Assembly: GCA_963971535.1 (NCBI GenBank)
Contig: OZ020589.1
Span: forward strand, 76,946,811-77,010,810
From: Notolepis coatsorum
Taxonomy: Eukaryota; Chordata; Actinopteri; Aulopiformes; Paralepididae
Length of the DNA: 64,000 nucleotides
Reading direction: 5' to 3'
The position numbers and the translations under genes were made by a program. The number at the start of each line of letters is the position of its first letter. Positions within the stretch are counted from its first letter, which is position 1. The notes under the pieces are model-generated. The model had not been told where the DNA came from, did not search any database, and saw only the letters and a program-made list of their open reading frames with translations. Of the stretch, positions 51,901 through 63,428 are shown in pieces.

Positions 51901-52754
51901 TAGCACTAATTGTTACACTAATTGCTTATGTGCATTCTTAAATCTGCAAATTAGCTTTTTAATTGTGGTTATCTTTGAGTACAAATATTATAAAATTACA
52001 ATAATGTAATATTGTTGTATGAAGGAGCTCGGTGATGTTTTGGAGCAATAATTCAGTATGTACATTGGGTCTGAGGGGCTGTAGTTTAGGGAAAGGTCCA
52101 CTAGATGTCAGGGTTGCTTGATTTTCGAGGATGGATGGCCCTCTTACAACAATATAAATGGCATCTATAAATCACTGCTGCCCACTACTTGACAGACTTT
52201 GAGTTTGTAATTTGTCTGTAAGTAAACAACACATCATTTTACATAATAATCACAAACAAATCAACTTGCAACTATACCTAGTGCATAATATATCTGCTAC
52301 CTGCATCAGGCCTATGCATTTCCCCCATCAGCATGGTGGACAGTTTATAGTACATGTCCATCACACCTTCATTTTACAGTCATTGTAATGTTATTTATTT
52401 GACAGTCACAATATGTTATGGATATTCAAGAGTCAAGAGTCAAATGATTTCAGTCTTGTCATTCTCGTCGTGAGGATGTTTTGAAAAGTGGAAATAATGA
52501 AAGAGGGAATGTGGTGTACCTCAGTGTGTTTTCAACAAATCTCTAAGATTTGAGAGAGAAAATAAATCCCAGAATCCCAGAAAATGTTTGTCTAAATATA
52601 AAATGGAGTTTGACTAAAATCAGTCCCTAACAAACATCCATGTTTTAAACTCATGTTAATCTCTGCATTATATCTGATAAAAACTTAAATAAAAAATCAA
52701 CCTTTAACATTCACTTGTTCAATACCTTCAGAACAAAAAAGAGTATCTGGCTCC

Positions 52755-52757
<3 letters not shown>
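51901..52757. other. No recognisable feature
   Basis: AT-rich non-coding DNA. Confidence 0.4.

Positions 52758-52814
<57 letters not shown>
52758..52814 (+). repeat. (TC)n microsatellite
   Basis: About 28 uninterrupted TC units. Confidence 0.97.
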
Positions 52815-52817
<3 letters not shown>

Positions 52818-53246
52818 CCAATTCAAGTCAGACAGATGCCTCTCCGGAACTTCAGAGCGGAGGAATAGAAGTGATGAAAGCCACAAGCCGGGTCCCACTG
52901 CAAGACCCCGGCTCCACGTTTGCCAGCGAAAACTCCCTCATTTACAGGCTCGTCCTGGAGCCGGGCTGCTTTTTAATTAAAGCCTTAGTGGATTGGGGCG
53001 AGAGACCCAGTAGAGGTTGTGGGAGAGGAAGAAAAAAAACTTTAAAGTTGACTTGACAGGTATATCTAAGTTCACCAAGTTTGACCAGATGGAACATGTA
53101 TATTGTATAAGTCTTTGAATATGGTAGTGGGGATATAGAAAGAGAAATATATCAAACCAGTGGAAGGGGGAAAGAAATCACAGAGAGAGGGGGAAATGAG
53201 AGAAAAAGGGGAGACAGAGTGAGTGGGGGTGGGTGCTTGTTGAGTT

Positions 53247-53247
<1 letters not shown>
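52815..53247. other. Unique DNA, partly G+C-rich
   Basis: 52830-53030 is more complex and G+C-rich than its surroundings, with a plus-strand frame (52715-53056) that is not convincing as an exon. Conserved non-coding DNA is possible. Confidence 0.35.

Positions 53248-53298
<51 letters not shown>
53248..53298 (+). repeat. (GT)n microsatellite
   Basis: About 25 units followed by GAGTGCGTGCGTGCGTGCGT. Confidence 0.95.
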
Positions 53299-53300
<2 letters not shown>

Positions 53301-55490
53301 TGCGTGCGTGCGTGCGTGGGGGGTGGGGTTGAAGGGGGGGCGTGCAGGGAGCTCCAGAGCAACAAGCACGGAGTGAGCCATGTGCGTCGTTCCGGGCGAT
53401 CTCCTCAGATCTTGCAGGGCGCAGGGAGCATCTCAGGAATTAATTCGCTAAGAGTAGCGGTCTTCAGGCTGGCGTCAGATAAAATAAGACGTTTGAAAGA
53501 CTTAATTGTTAATATTCATCAATGTATCTAATTACGCATGTAGCAAGTGAAAAATGGATTAGAAAGAGCCTGTCTATATACCAGATGAATGGACAGAGTC
53601 CCACTGAGAAGATACATCTAAAATAAAATGTATAAATAATACAAATAAAAACTATTTTTATGATTCATGAATCAACAGCACTGCAACATATGGGACAAAC
53701 AAACATTCCTTAAGTCAACTGATCAAAAAGGACTGGCATGCCAATATATTGAATAATTCTCAGTGCAATGGGATCTCTCTTTAGGAAAAAAGAACATGGT
53801 GTTGCTTTGCGTTGGGAGCAGCCCTTGTTACCCCCTGCCATCTGCTGGAATGTTCTTCATCCAAAATGAAAGGTTTTCCAGACTGTCAGAATGAACCATC
53901 TTTAAAATAAAGCATGGGAAATGCTGGCTATTAGTGCAAGACATAAAACATCACCTATTTTAATTAGTCAGCTAAATGACTAAACGTAAATTAGATTTGA
54001 AATGCCTTATTATGAAGTATATATTATGTTGTACAGTTTACAATGTTTTTAATCAGGCATTGAAATTTTGTAGAAATTCACAAACAAAATAGCTGCAGTG
54101 TTTTACATGCTCTTTGGAGCTGTATTAGAGCTCTGTGGAAGTCTATCTGAGAGCTTTGAGGCTCAAGAGCTTTGTCTGTACTCCCTCTAGTGATTCATTT
54201 TGGAAAGGAAAAAACTGGAAACTTGTGGTACAGGAAGGATACGTAAGGGCTGCGTGTAAGTTGGTCAACACATTCCTTGTAATCTTTTCCATATTTCCAT
54301 CATGTAAAGTGGACTTTTTGATAAAGATAAAAAAATATATGGGAGGGGGATATTCAATTAAACCGAACACAAATGTAATTAAACACACTCTAAAATAAAC
54401 ATTATCCTGATGATAAAAAACAAAAAAACATTTAGAAGCCGAGAAAAGCTTAATTTGTTATTGCACAGCACCCCATTGGCCTTCGCTTACACTTAGATGC
54501 CATCATCACACTGGACATAATGTAACCAGGATGTTCTAGATGTGGAAATTATTTTCACCTTTGATGACATTCAACATAAGACAGATATATAGAGTTTTAG
54601 AAGCCTAGTGTGGAATCTTTACAGTAGCTATATATCCAATCTACTGTATATGATGCTGTAAATACAGCTTGATGGCAGCATCATTGTTCACAGACAGAAA
54701 ACAGAATAGAAATGAAATGACCTATCAGAAATAATCTTTTCAACACACCAAGGCCTATTATATATCCGGTATATATTACCAATGAGTTCTTGTGAGTAGT
54801 TACATTTAAAAAGTACGGGGCTCTTCTCTTTTGCTTCTGTGAATTAATAATCAAAGAAAAAAGGGCAAAAAAAGGTGAGGCCTTCAAAAATCAATGGATC
54901 AGCAAGGTTGGGTGTATATGTGCGCCTGCTCTCACATACCGTAGGTGACTGTGTGTGTGTGCGTGTGTGTGTGCGTGTGTGTGCGTGTGTGTACATACAC
55001 GTGTGTGGGTGTGCAGAATAGCACAGCGGCGGTGGCAGACCTATTGTACCGAGCTGAGCGGTTTCTGAATCATTCCGACAGTTGTACGTCTAAATCAGCG
55101 GCTGACAGTGAAGCAGGACTAAACTGGTGCGGAGACACAGCGCTCTTTTGGGTTAGCGCCTTCTAAATACCAGTTGTCTCCTCCGATCAGCGTGCCAATG
55201 CCTGCATTATTGATACGACAGGGCCTGGGGGCCCTAGGCTCAGATGGTGAACAGGCTCACAAGGATTCCTCTGTGTGTGTATGTGGTGTGCCTGCACCAC
55301 GCATGGTGGTTCTGAGGGGGAGCCGAGAGGCGAGGTGGGCCAAAACAAGGCCTATAGCATGAAGGAAGAAACAACCTGAGCCAACTCACTAACAGTATAG
55401 CTACTACTGCTTTGGGACAGCAGGGTTGACAACCGGACAGGGGCTGAGGATCAGGTGGTCCAGCAAGACACCTGTACCGTCAAATACATG

Positions 55491-55493
<3 letters not shown>
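53299..55493. other. Unique-looking non-coding DNA
   Basis: Contains TAATTA/ATTA-rich DNA at 53430-53535, a stretch TCAGCTAAATGACTAAACGTAA (53970-53990) matching the L2 tail consensus, GT runs at 54950-55010, and a complex block 55020-55250. No gene recognised. Confidence 0.4.

Positions 55494-55532
<39 letters not shown>
55494..55532 (+). repeat. (GA)n microsatellite
   Basis: About 19 units, with further short GA runs to 55600. Confidence 0.95.
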
Positions 55533-55535
<3 letters not shown>

Positions 55536-56349
55536 AATAGAGAGGGCTTAAAGGTGAACAGGATGGAAAGAGAGACAGAGAGCACGAGAGAGAGAGAGAG
55601 GGAAAAGTATGAGGAGAAGGTGAGAAGATGAGGAGACTTCACACTTAAATAATTTAGATTTCTTCATGACTTCATAATAAGGTTGAAAGCCATCAGTATG
55701 GTTCCAGTCCACTTTGTTCTCTATATCACTATGGGTGAGATATAGTAAGGACCTGAACCTGAGGTTTTTCTTTGCTGTATGTATGGATTCATTCCAAGAC
55801 GTGGAAGTAACAGCTACAACTATAGCACCTTCGCAAATTCACTCATTCATTGAATGAGGTAGAATTGAAGTTTGAGGAAATTCTCTTCACTTTGAAAGAG
55901 CAAAATGTGAACACATGAGATCCACATAATTGAATTATTCCTCCTTTTGCTTCCTGCAGCAATGCTGAGTGAACGTTGAATTAGAATGACAAAATGAATG
56001 CACAATTAAATTCTGGACGAACCAAAACATTTTCCTTCAAAAAACAATTCTACTCTCTATTTTATTCTACCTCTTATTTTATTCTACCTTAATTGTCTGT
56101 CTGTTAATGCCGCACCAAACGACCAAATCTAATTCCTTGTATGTGCAAACTACATGGCAATGAAGACCTTTCTGATTCTGATTCAACCTGCCCAATATGA
56201 CTGGTCAACATATACTTTTATAGGTTCTATATGGATGATTTGGGCCTTACATGTTGCTGATTAAGGTCAGGTTAAGGCTATAGGAAAGATAAAAGAGTGG
56301 TTAAGGTTAGGATAAGGTGGAGGTGATAGGTAGATAAAGTTAAGTACAA
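55533..56349. other. No recognisable feature
   Basis: AT-rich non-coding DNA with short GA runs at its start. Confidence 0.4.
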
Positions 56350-56490
56350 TTGAACGGGAAGCCGCAATTCGAAACTGGCCCCGGTAAATATCCAAACACC
56401 CCCCCCCCCCCAGTACTGTATATCTGTATGTCATGTATGGCATAAATGTTATGAATTGAAAATGGGGGACCCTGATGTAAACAAGACGAA
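56350..56490 (+). mobile_element. LINE family B 3' fragment
   Basis: Matches the end of the family-B coding region and 3' UTR: GGGAAGCCGCAATTCGAAAC, TGGCC, a C-run, GTATGTCATGTATGGCATAA, GAATTGAAAATGGGGGACCC. The ATTC tail is missing. Confidence 0.8.
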
Positions 56491-56592
56491 ATTTAAATGT
56501 AGGCTATAGTTGTAGATAAACCTTGTCAATTAAAAACAGCAGTATGTGTCATTTTGGTAAATTTTTACGACATTTTCAAAATGTAATAAGTC

Positions 56593-56672
56593 ATATTGGC
56601 TGATGTTTTCGTAGGGATGTTTAAAACATGAGATATTGGCTGATGTTTTCGTAGGGACGTTTAAAACATGAG
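56593..56672 (+). repeat. 40-bp tandem duplication
   Basis: ATATTGGCTGATGTTTTCGT followed by AGGGA(T/C)GTTTAAAACATGAG occurs twice head to tail with one difference. Each unit contains the palindrome GTTTAAAAC. Confidence 0.9.
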
Positions 56673-57519
56673 AATGCCCTAGACTGGTTGACAGTTCTTG
56701 TGTTTCAAATGATGAGATTGTGATTTCATTAAAAGTAAGAAAGAGCAAACATTTGCTAACTTAGAATAGTGGCAAAAAGAAAACACATGCATCTTTGAAT
56801 GTCTTCACATAATAACAATATTTTGGCCAAATCAAATGCAAAAGTTGTTTAGGTTATTACATTTTATCAGAGGCTTCTAAGTACCAAGATGTCACTCATA
56901 CTGAAGTCTTGTTGCGACATAGTGAGACTGCAGATAACATCAATAAACACCTACACTGAATGTACATTCACCCTCATCATTTGTTTTTAGGCACTGCACT
57001 GCTAAAGGTTTAAATAATTAATTTGAATAAAGCATAAAATTTACAGGGGAATCTAAGTGGTATTTATATGTTTAAAAGAAGTGGTCTACATTCTGATAGC
57101 CATCACTGATATAGAGTGTTTGGTCAGTAACATGGGTATCTCAGTCCCTCCGCTCTGTAGTATGCAGACAAAACATGTTCTGGTAACCTGTTCCCACTTT
57201 ATGCAATAAAACCCCTGATCTCATCACAAATTAGACAAAGACAACATAATTACTGTTTGACCCCTGTGGGTGTATATAGCTGAATTATGAGAGATCACTC
57301 AGAGTACTGGTGAATGAATGGTTTGGGATAATAACTAGACATTATGCAAGTGAAAAGTGCATGACTTTCTAAGTTCCACACTTAATTGAAGCTCAGTGCA
57401 GTTAAGGTGAATTATACCAAACAGGCCCAGCAGTGAATGCTTAAGTGCTCTGGGATTTTAATACATGGCTTCTTGTTCTTGCTCTGCAAATGCCCACATT
57501 TCAGATAACTTGATTGAGG
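56673..57519. other. No recognisable feature
   Basis: AT-rich unique-looking DNA on both strands. Confidence 0.4.
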
Positions 57520-57523
57520 TTAA

Positions 57524-58408
57524 CTCATTGGACGCCAGTCACGATGATAGTCGGGTTAACTCGCTGATGCTTGAGCGCCAATCACGATGATAGTCGGGTT
57601 TTAATCGTTATTTCTTTTATTAGCGATATCCATTCATTTTCATCCATCCAACCTGATGTTATCGTTGGGAATGGGTATGAGCTTGCAAAATGGCAAATAC
57701 CGCCACCTATCGTCTCCCGGATGGTATTGCACATCATTGGATTGGATTGGCTGGGGATGTGCATCAAGAAAAAAAGTCCGGTCCGGGTTTTGCTTCTCGG
57801 GCATGCAGTATCGTTGTACCACGTTGACTGGGGGGACTGGGAGCAGCGTGGTTTATGTGTTTTGGACTATAACGTTGGATCAATGGACACAATCGATATT
57901 TGGAATGGCGATCAGGAATTGGATTAATCTTTTTGCAGAACATCTGATGTGAGGTAAGGACTCTATGTTACCAGTCTTGGGTTAATCAGATGTTTTTTTT
58001 CATAGCGATCACAACGTGTCTGTGTGCGTGCCGTTGGCGCTGAGCAAGGCACGGATAAGCGATTTTTTAGCCCGCTTTTGTATCGTGCTTAAGGACACAT
58101 ATACTATCGATAATCTAGCGTTTATTTGAAAACGATTCATAAATCAGCCGAACAATTACAACGTGTTTTGTGTATTCCACTAAAGGGCTATTATCACGTC
58201 TTTCTCTGGAATTACTAGAAATCTCCAAAACTATACTCGTATTCAAAACGGTATAAAACGGAAGTCATTGATAATCGACGGGGGTATTAGACCCATAGCC
58301 ATAATTTAAGATATATTTTAAGCACTCACAAATTTCCCTGTCCTCCCATTGATTAAAGCGCTGGCGTGCTAGCCCTAATTTGGTCATATAGGCGTGGCGG
58401 TCAATGAG
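57524..58408. mobile_element. piggyBac-like non-autonomous element, copy 2, TSD TTAA
   Basis: 885 bp. Ends CTCATTGGACGCCAGTCACG and, inverted, CTCATTGACCGCCACG, flanked by TTAA at 57520-57523 and 58409-58412. A subterminal direct repeat (ACGATGATAGTCGGGTTAA at about 57542, ACGATGATAGTCGGGTTTTA at about 57585) lies at the left. A plus-strand frame (57571-57927) and overlapping ones show no transposase motif. Distant homologue of 4126-4965. Confidence 0.72.
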
Positions 58409-58553
58409 TTAATGTATTTGCCTCAAGGTTTTCTCCTTTCTTTGAACCCAAAACAGTGAATGTTGGACTGTCGCACTTCACCAGCCATTATGATGGAGAG
58501 AAATAATGATAGGACATATCACAGTTAATCTCAATAATAATCCAAATTACAGA
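58409..58553. other. Short spacer, nothing recognised
   Basis: AT-rich DNA between the piggyBac-like element and the gypsy remnant. Confidence 0.3.
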
Positions 58554-59002
58554 TTATTTTTGTACCTGTAATAAAGTACCGCTACCGATTTGCAAACAAA
58601 GTGTAAACTGTTGATTGATCAATAACAAGTGCCACACAGGAAGGATACAGGAAAAGGACAGAAAAGAAAAGGTAGAAGGAAAAGAACGAGACATATACAA
58701 ATAATGAGTATAATAAGAAATAGTCCAAGTAGACCTGCAAAAAAAAAAAAAAAGCTCAGAGCGTGTTTTTATAGTCACATATTTGTCATGTGTAGGTGGG
58801 TTTTCCAGCAAACTCACCACTCTCGCTGCCGTTGAGTTCGTAAGGGCTGCTACCACATAGTAGTACTTGGTGGCATCCGCTGTAATATACCTGAGAGCGA
58901 ATTGGGCTTCGGCTTGCGCAAACCAAGCGTTGGCACTCTGTGCAGCTTGAGTGAAACTGCGTTCAAAGTTCTGCGATCTGCGTTCTGTTGTTCAGTTGAC
59001 AT
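58554..59002 (-). pseudogene. Ty3/gypsy-type gag N-terminal fragment, broken
   Basis: Minus strand. Starts at an ATG (59002) with MSTEQQ, loses frame within about 40 bases, then reads ANAWFAQAEAQFALRYITAD and KYYYVVAALTNSTAARVVSL. The WFAQ.EAQF..R.IT...TKY.YVVAAL pattern is typical of gag/capsid of fish and invertebrate gypsy-type LTR elements. The frame degenerates after ENPPTHDKY near 58790 and an A-run (58738-58753). No protease, RT or integrase follows in the window. Inactive relic. Confidence 0.65.
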
Positions 59003-59051
59003 GTTCGATATAATCTCCGAAATACGTCCAAGATCACGTCAAGGTCACAAA

Positions 59052-59267
59052 TGTAGGAATGCAGTAATGATAGAGTGATAGAGTCGTGTTCCGATGCAAA
59101 AACACTAGTTTATTACGCACGCTACTGTCGCACAAACAACACTTCCATTCATCTTTCACTCGTCTGTCTCTCTTTAACTACGTCATCCCCCGCTAAGGGT
59201 CATGGGAGATGTAGTAAACACCACAAAAGGCTAGAATGCCGTGAATTATGTCCCAGTAGCCACCACA
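59052..59267 (-). mobile_element. Probable 5' LTR of the broken gypsy element
   Basis: On the minus strand it starts TGTGGTGGCTACTGGG and ends GCATTCCTACA (TG...CA, 216 bp), with a polyadenylation signal AATAAA (59109-59114). Directly after it comes TTTGTGACCTTGACGTGATC (59032-59051), which looks like the primer-binding-site and leader context (TTTGGTGACCCCGACGTGA) seen in many gypsy elements, then the gag start. No 3' LTR or target duplication is visible, so this is a fragment. Confidence 0.55.
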
Positions 59268-61069
59268 CGCAAATCATTAATCATACATCAAAATAGCCTA
59301 ATTTTATTATTATACACGATGATGACGATACAGAAAATGACAGAACAATTTGAAATGCATGGCAAAAATAGCATTTATTGGCAGTATTTTAGAGACCCCC
59401 CAAAAATTCACAAATCATGTTTTCAGGGGAGCTGATGTCTGATGGGAGCCAATGGCTCACCGAGCTGCCCCATGGTTCGCACCCTGCATTCCAGCATCCA
59501 ATAATTTTTTATTCATGTTGGGAAACAAATGAGCAAACTTGCTAGTAGTCAATTTAATTTAGGATACAGTATGTTTCCTCACCAGTCAGACCATCTCAGA
59601 GAAGGGGTTTATCAGCGGAGTTGCTTAAATTGATTGATTATATCTGGACTTGATATAATTTGAAGCTAATTTAAATTGGTATGATATATAAAACAATATT
59701 TTCAGATTTGTCTCATCATTTAAACACACTCATGGTAAAGCACTTAATTCCTAAAGTTCAGGTTTTGATCATTTAAAATACACTGGCTAATATTTCTACG
59801 TTCTGTCATAATGGGAATATGGTTTACCTTGATGTGTTTTGATTTATTCCGCCAGCCCCGAGGTCATATCCGCGAATTAGATGGCATCGATAAGGAAAGG
59901 CCATCTCCCCTATCCCAAAAGTGATAATTACCAACATCACTATTGATCTGACTATTGATGCATTGCTAATTGTTTCTTGCATTTATTTATTTCATTCACT
60001 CTCTGCGGCCATGTGAATATGTTAACCTTGGGCACTATAGTAGCTGCTGTTCACCAGAGAGAAAACACACTTTAAAATTCCACTTAAAACCTTAAAAACA
60101 ACAGCAAGATATTTTTATTTTTTCCCCCAGGTAACTTTGTCGAGTTTGGAGACTTTCTGGTGCAACGATGATTTGTGAAATTAGACAAGATTTGAATCAT
60201 TCTTTATTTGTGCGATGTGTTTTGGGTTGCGGCAGCCCTGAACACTGATGAGGTTGACGGTCTCTTCAGGCCTCATTTAGAGTTGAAGATGCCATCGTAT
60301 CGATCAGTAACAACACTACTACATTATATAAAGATATGGAATGATAATGAAGAGTATCCATGATTAAATAGGTATCGGATTTGACGCATCAAAAATGTAT
60401 TCAGATCTCTTTAAATTTGTTTTACCCACACGTTAGTCCTAACATGAACTGCAAGGTCAGGCTGCATAAATAATGTTTTTTTTTTGGGTTATTGCGGAAA
60501 AAGAAGCCAGCGTGAAGACGATGTTTTCGAATTTGATCTGTATTTCTCAGACACAAAAAAAGTTGAGGCTCAAATCAATAACATAAACTTTTGGTCCCAT
60601 ACAACCATTGAATATGAGGATTATATCGAAACTGTTTTAATATGAATACCTGCCTGATAGAACATACAGTATGTTTCATTAGTGATTTAGACACAACCTA
60701 TAGGCGCAAACACATTCCAGATCATGTTAGTTTATTTATATTCTTAAAACATCTTGGAATACCTCAGAGGTTCATAGGCCTTCAGAAACCACATAAATCT
60801 GTTTTACATTTTTAATTGAGTGATGTTTTCATGTTTCATATCTAGGACTGTTGTGTACATTCAGGAGGTTGTGCACTTTCAGGTAAGATCATCTTGTGCT
60901 TTATGTATCAAGTCTGATACTGATATTGTTTCCCCCCCCCCAGTAAAAGTAACATAGTGTGGGTGAAAGGGCCAGTGTATGTTATGTAAAATACACAATA
61001 CATGAGTTTGAGCCTCTGTTATTAACTGACTGCAAGCCCTGGATAAGAGGAAGGCTAGTTTGGCTTGTG
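59268..61069. other. Unique-looking non-coding DNA
   Basis: AT-rich. No RNA gene, exon or mobile element recognised. Confidence 0.45.
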
Positions 61070-61797
61070 GCAGGGTGGAATCAGCCCAGCTGCATGTGGC
61101 AACCCATGGTCGTATGTAACAACCAGGTGCATGTGGCAAGCCGTTGACGTGTGTAACAACCAGGTGCATGTGACCAGGGGCGTAGCTGGGGGGGGGGGGG
61201 GGTAGCTTAGGATGATTCCAAGGGCCCAGCACTTTTTTTTTTTTTTTTTTTTTTTTTTACTAGACATCACTCAGGTGTATTATTGATGCTCTCATTGATA
61301 CTATGTTTGTTTCTGAAGTGTGTGTGTGTGTATGTGTATGTGTGTGTGTGTGAGATATATAGAGAGAGAGGGGGGGCTTTGGTAGACTATTGCATTGGTC
61401 CATTCATTGAAGATGAACGCAATGCGACATCCTTTACTAGGCTCACCCACCAACAGTGCAGGTGCTGAACTGCTGATCCGAATGTATAGGTAAAAACCAT
61501 ATTATGCGTTTTCATCAATAAAAAAATGGCCAAAAATAATTCCGCTCACGCGCTTACGCGCGCTCGCATTCACTGGGGGCCTACAAATACATTCTTTCAT
61601 GGGGCCCAGAATCTGGAGCTACACCCCTGCATGTGACAACCTGTTGACGTGTGTAACAACCAGGTGCATGTGACAGCCTGTTGACGTGTGTAACAACCAG
61701 GTACATGTGACAGCCCATTGACATGTGTAACAACCAGGTGCATGTGACAGCCCGTTGACGTGTGTAACAACCAGGTGCATGTGGCAACCTGTTGACA
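61070..61797 (+). repeat. 33-bp minisatellite split by a hAT element
   Basis: Units of GTGTAACAACCAGGTGCATG plus TG(A/G)CA(A/G)CC(C/T)GTTGACGT, about three at 61080-61174 and five at 61630-61797. The gap is the hAT element at 61175-61629. Confidence 0.9.
61175..61629. mobile_element. Non-autonomous hAT element, TSD CATGTGAC
   Basis: 455 bp. Ends CAGGGGCGTAGCTGGGG and, inverted, CAGGGGTGTAGCTCCAG. Exact 8-bp duplication CATGTGAC at 61167-61174 and 61630-61637. Contains a G-run (61188-61202), a T-run (61232-61258) and a short GT run. Non-coding. Confidence 0.9.
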
Positions 61798-62053
61798 ATA
61801 ACGATAGGTTATGTAGATAACCTAGTTATATTAGTATTGGCTGAGCGTCCCGCTCTGAGCCTTATGAGATATCCCTATCTCCTATGATACCTATTGTATC
61901 TCCCACGAACAAAAAACTACATGCACCCCACCTGTATGGGGCTCCGCCCCCATGGTGGCACCGCCCATATAGCAGTGACTCTGGTCACCACACATCCTTC
62001 CTCGCCAAAAAACCCGTCCCAGGAAAGGTTCCTCAAGAGGGAACTCAGGGCCG

Positions 62054-62165
62054 CGCAGAGCGGGACGCTCAGCCAATACTAATATAACTAGGTTATCTAC
62101 ATAACCTATCGTTATATGCCGTATTCGCTATCGCGTCCCGCTCTGAGCCTTATGAGATATGGGGA
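62054..62165. repeat. DIRS-3 internal complementary region
   Basis: AGAGCGGGACGCTCAGCCAA, TACTAATATAACTAGGTTAT and CTACATAACCTATCGTT are the inverse of 61800-61856. ATATGCCGTATTCGCTATCG onward should be the inverse of the unseen right end. Confidence 0.85.
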
Positions 62166-62385
62166 AGAGCGGACGCGAAGCCCGACAAATGTACCCCCTG
62201 AGGACCCGTAAGCCCACATCAAGGGGTGCGGGGAGCCCTGTCACCCCATCCTCCCTAACGAAGGGGGGGCGCAGTCAACTCCACCTGAAATGCAAACAAG
62301 AGGGAAACTAGAACCCCTTGAACACACCGTACAGGCGGAACCACGTGTGACTCAACACACTGTGGCCCATACCCATACACCCCTG

Positions 62386-63420
62386 CTACCCAACCAAAGG
62401 ACGGGAAGCAGGAAAGGCCACAGACCCCAGAACCGCCTGGGAGACAGAACCCCCGGTCATGTCCATGAGGTAAAACCTAACAAAGGGGCCCGGGGAGGAC
62501 CACGAAGCCGCAGCACAGATGTCCTCCACCGAGGCCCCACCCAGGAGGGCGGCAGAGGCAGCCACCCCACGAGTGGAGTGCGCCCTGACGCCCCCAGGGG
62601 GATCCTGCCCAGCCAACGTGTAGCAGAGGGTAATACCCTCGCACAACCAATAGGACAGGCGCCGCTTCGACAGTGCCTTACCAGCATGAGCCCCACCGTA
62701 ACAGACAAAAAGCTGATCGGTAACCCTGAAGCCCTGAGTACGGCTGAGGTAAAACCCCAAAGCACGGACTGGACATGACAGGTGAAGGCCCGCATCCAAC
62801 TCACTAGCGTGAGGAGGAGGACGAAAAGCCTGAACCACAATATCCCGGGAGCGGAAGGAACTCCGGATATTCTTAGGCACGAAAGCAGGATTAGGTCGCA
62901 GAGTGGCACCGCAATCGGTCCGAAAAGACAGGCACTCTGGACGTACCGAGAGAGCACAGAGCTCACCTACGCGTTTAGCGGAAGTGACAGCCAGTAGGAA
63001 CGCGGTCTTGAAGGACAGCCGGCCCAAAGGCGCCTGCTCGAGCGGCTCAAACGGAGCCAAGGACAACCGACCGAGGACCAACTGAAGATCCCAAGTCGGA
63101 GCCAAGGAGCATTGCACCGGCTTAACGCGTCGAGCGCCAAGCAGGAAACGCTTCACAAGAGGGTGGCTGAACAAGACATCCCCCTCAAAACCCTCATGAT
63201 AGGAGGATATAGCTGCCGCATATACCCTCACTGTCGAAGCCGACAGCCCATCAAGAAGAGACTGGAGATAACTCAGAACAGCATCCAGGGGACAGGAGAC
63301 TGGGTCCCAGCCCCCCCCCTTACACCACTCTTTGAACGCACGCCACCTGCCCGCGTAAACCGCGACAGTGGAGGGAGCATACGCACACCGGATGGTATCA
63401 ACCACAGAGGAATCCATCCC
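62386..63420 (-). CDS. DIRS-3 tyrosine recombinase
   Basis: Integrates the element's circular DNA without target duplication. The minus-strand frame is open to its stop at 62386. N-terminal SAM-like domain: SSVVDTIRCAYAPSTVAVYA, WRAFKEWCKGGGWDPVSCPL, LSASTVRVYAAAISS. Catalytic domain: SAKRVGELCALS (Arg codon 62971-62973), GGVRAHSTRGVAASAALL (His 62578-62580, Arg 62569-62571) and PGPFVRFYLMDMT (Tyr 62470-62472), so the R...HxxR...Y set is present. The real start is unclear: in related elements this frame overlaps the end of the RT/RNase H frame, and upstream codons of the same open frame to 63957 belong partly to RNase H and partly to another reading frame. Confidence 0.82.
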   Translation of the reverse strand, partial: GMDSSVVDTIRCAYAPSTVAVYAGRWRAFKEWCKGGGWDPVSCPLDAVLSYLQSLLDGLSASTVRVYAAAISSYHEGFEGDVLFSHPLVKRFLLGARRVKPVQCSLAPTWDLQLVLGRLSLAPFEPLEQAPLGRLSFKTAFLLAVTSAKRVGELCALSVRPECLSFRTDCGATLRPNPAFVPKNIRSSFRSRDIVVQAFRPPPHASELDAGLHLSCPVRALGFYLSRTQGFRVTDQLFVCYGGAHAGKALSKRRLSYWLCEGITLCYTLAGQDPPGGVRAHSTRGVAASAALLGGASVEDICAAASWSSPGPFVRFYLMDMTGGSVSQAVLGSVAFPASRPLVG

Positions 63421-63428
63421 CTCCAGAC

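Noticed and set aside
57571-57927. 118-codon open frame
   Set aside because: Inside the piggyBac-like non-autonomous element; overlapping frames on both strands and no transposase motif.
58554-59267. Endogenous retrovirus
   Set aside because: Only gag-like sequence of Ty3/gypsy retrotransposon type is seen; no envelope or polymerase is present in the window.
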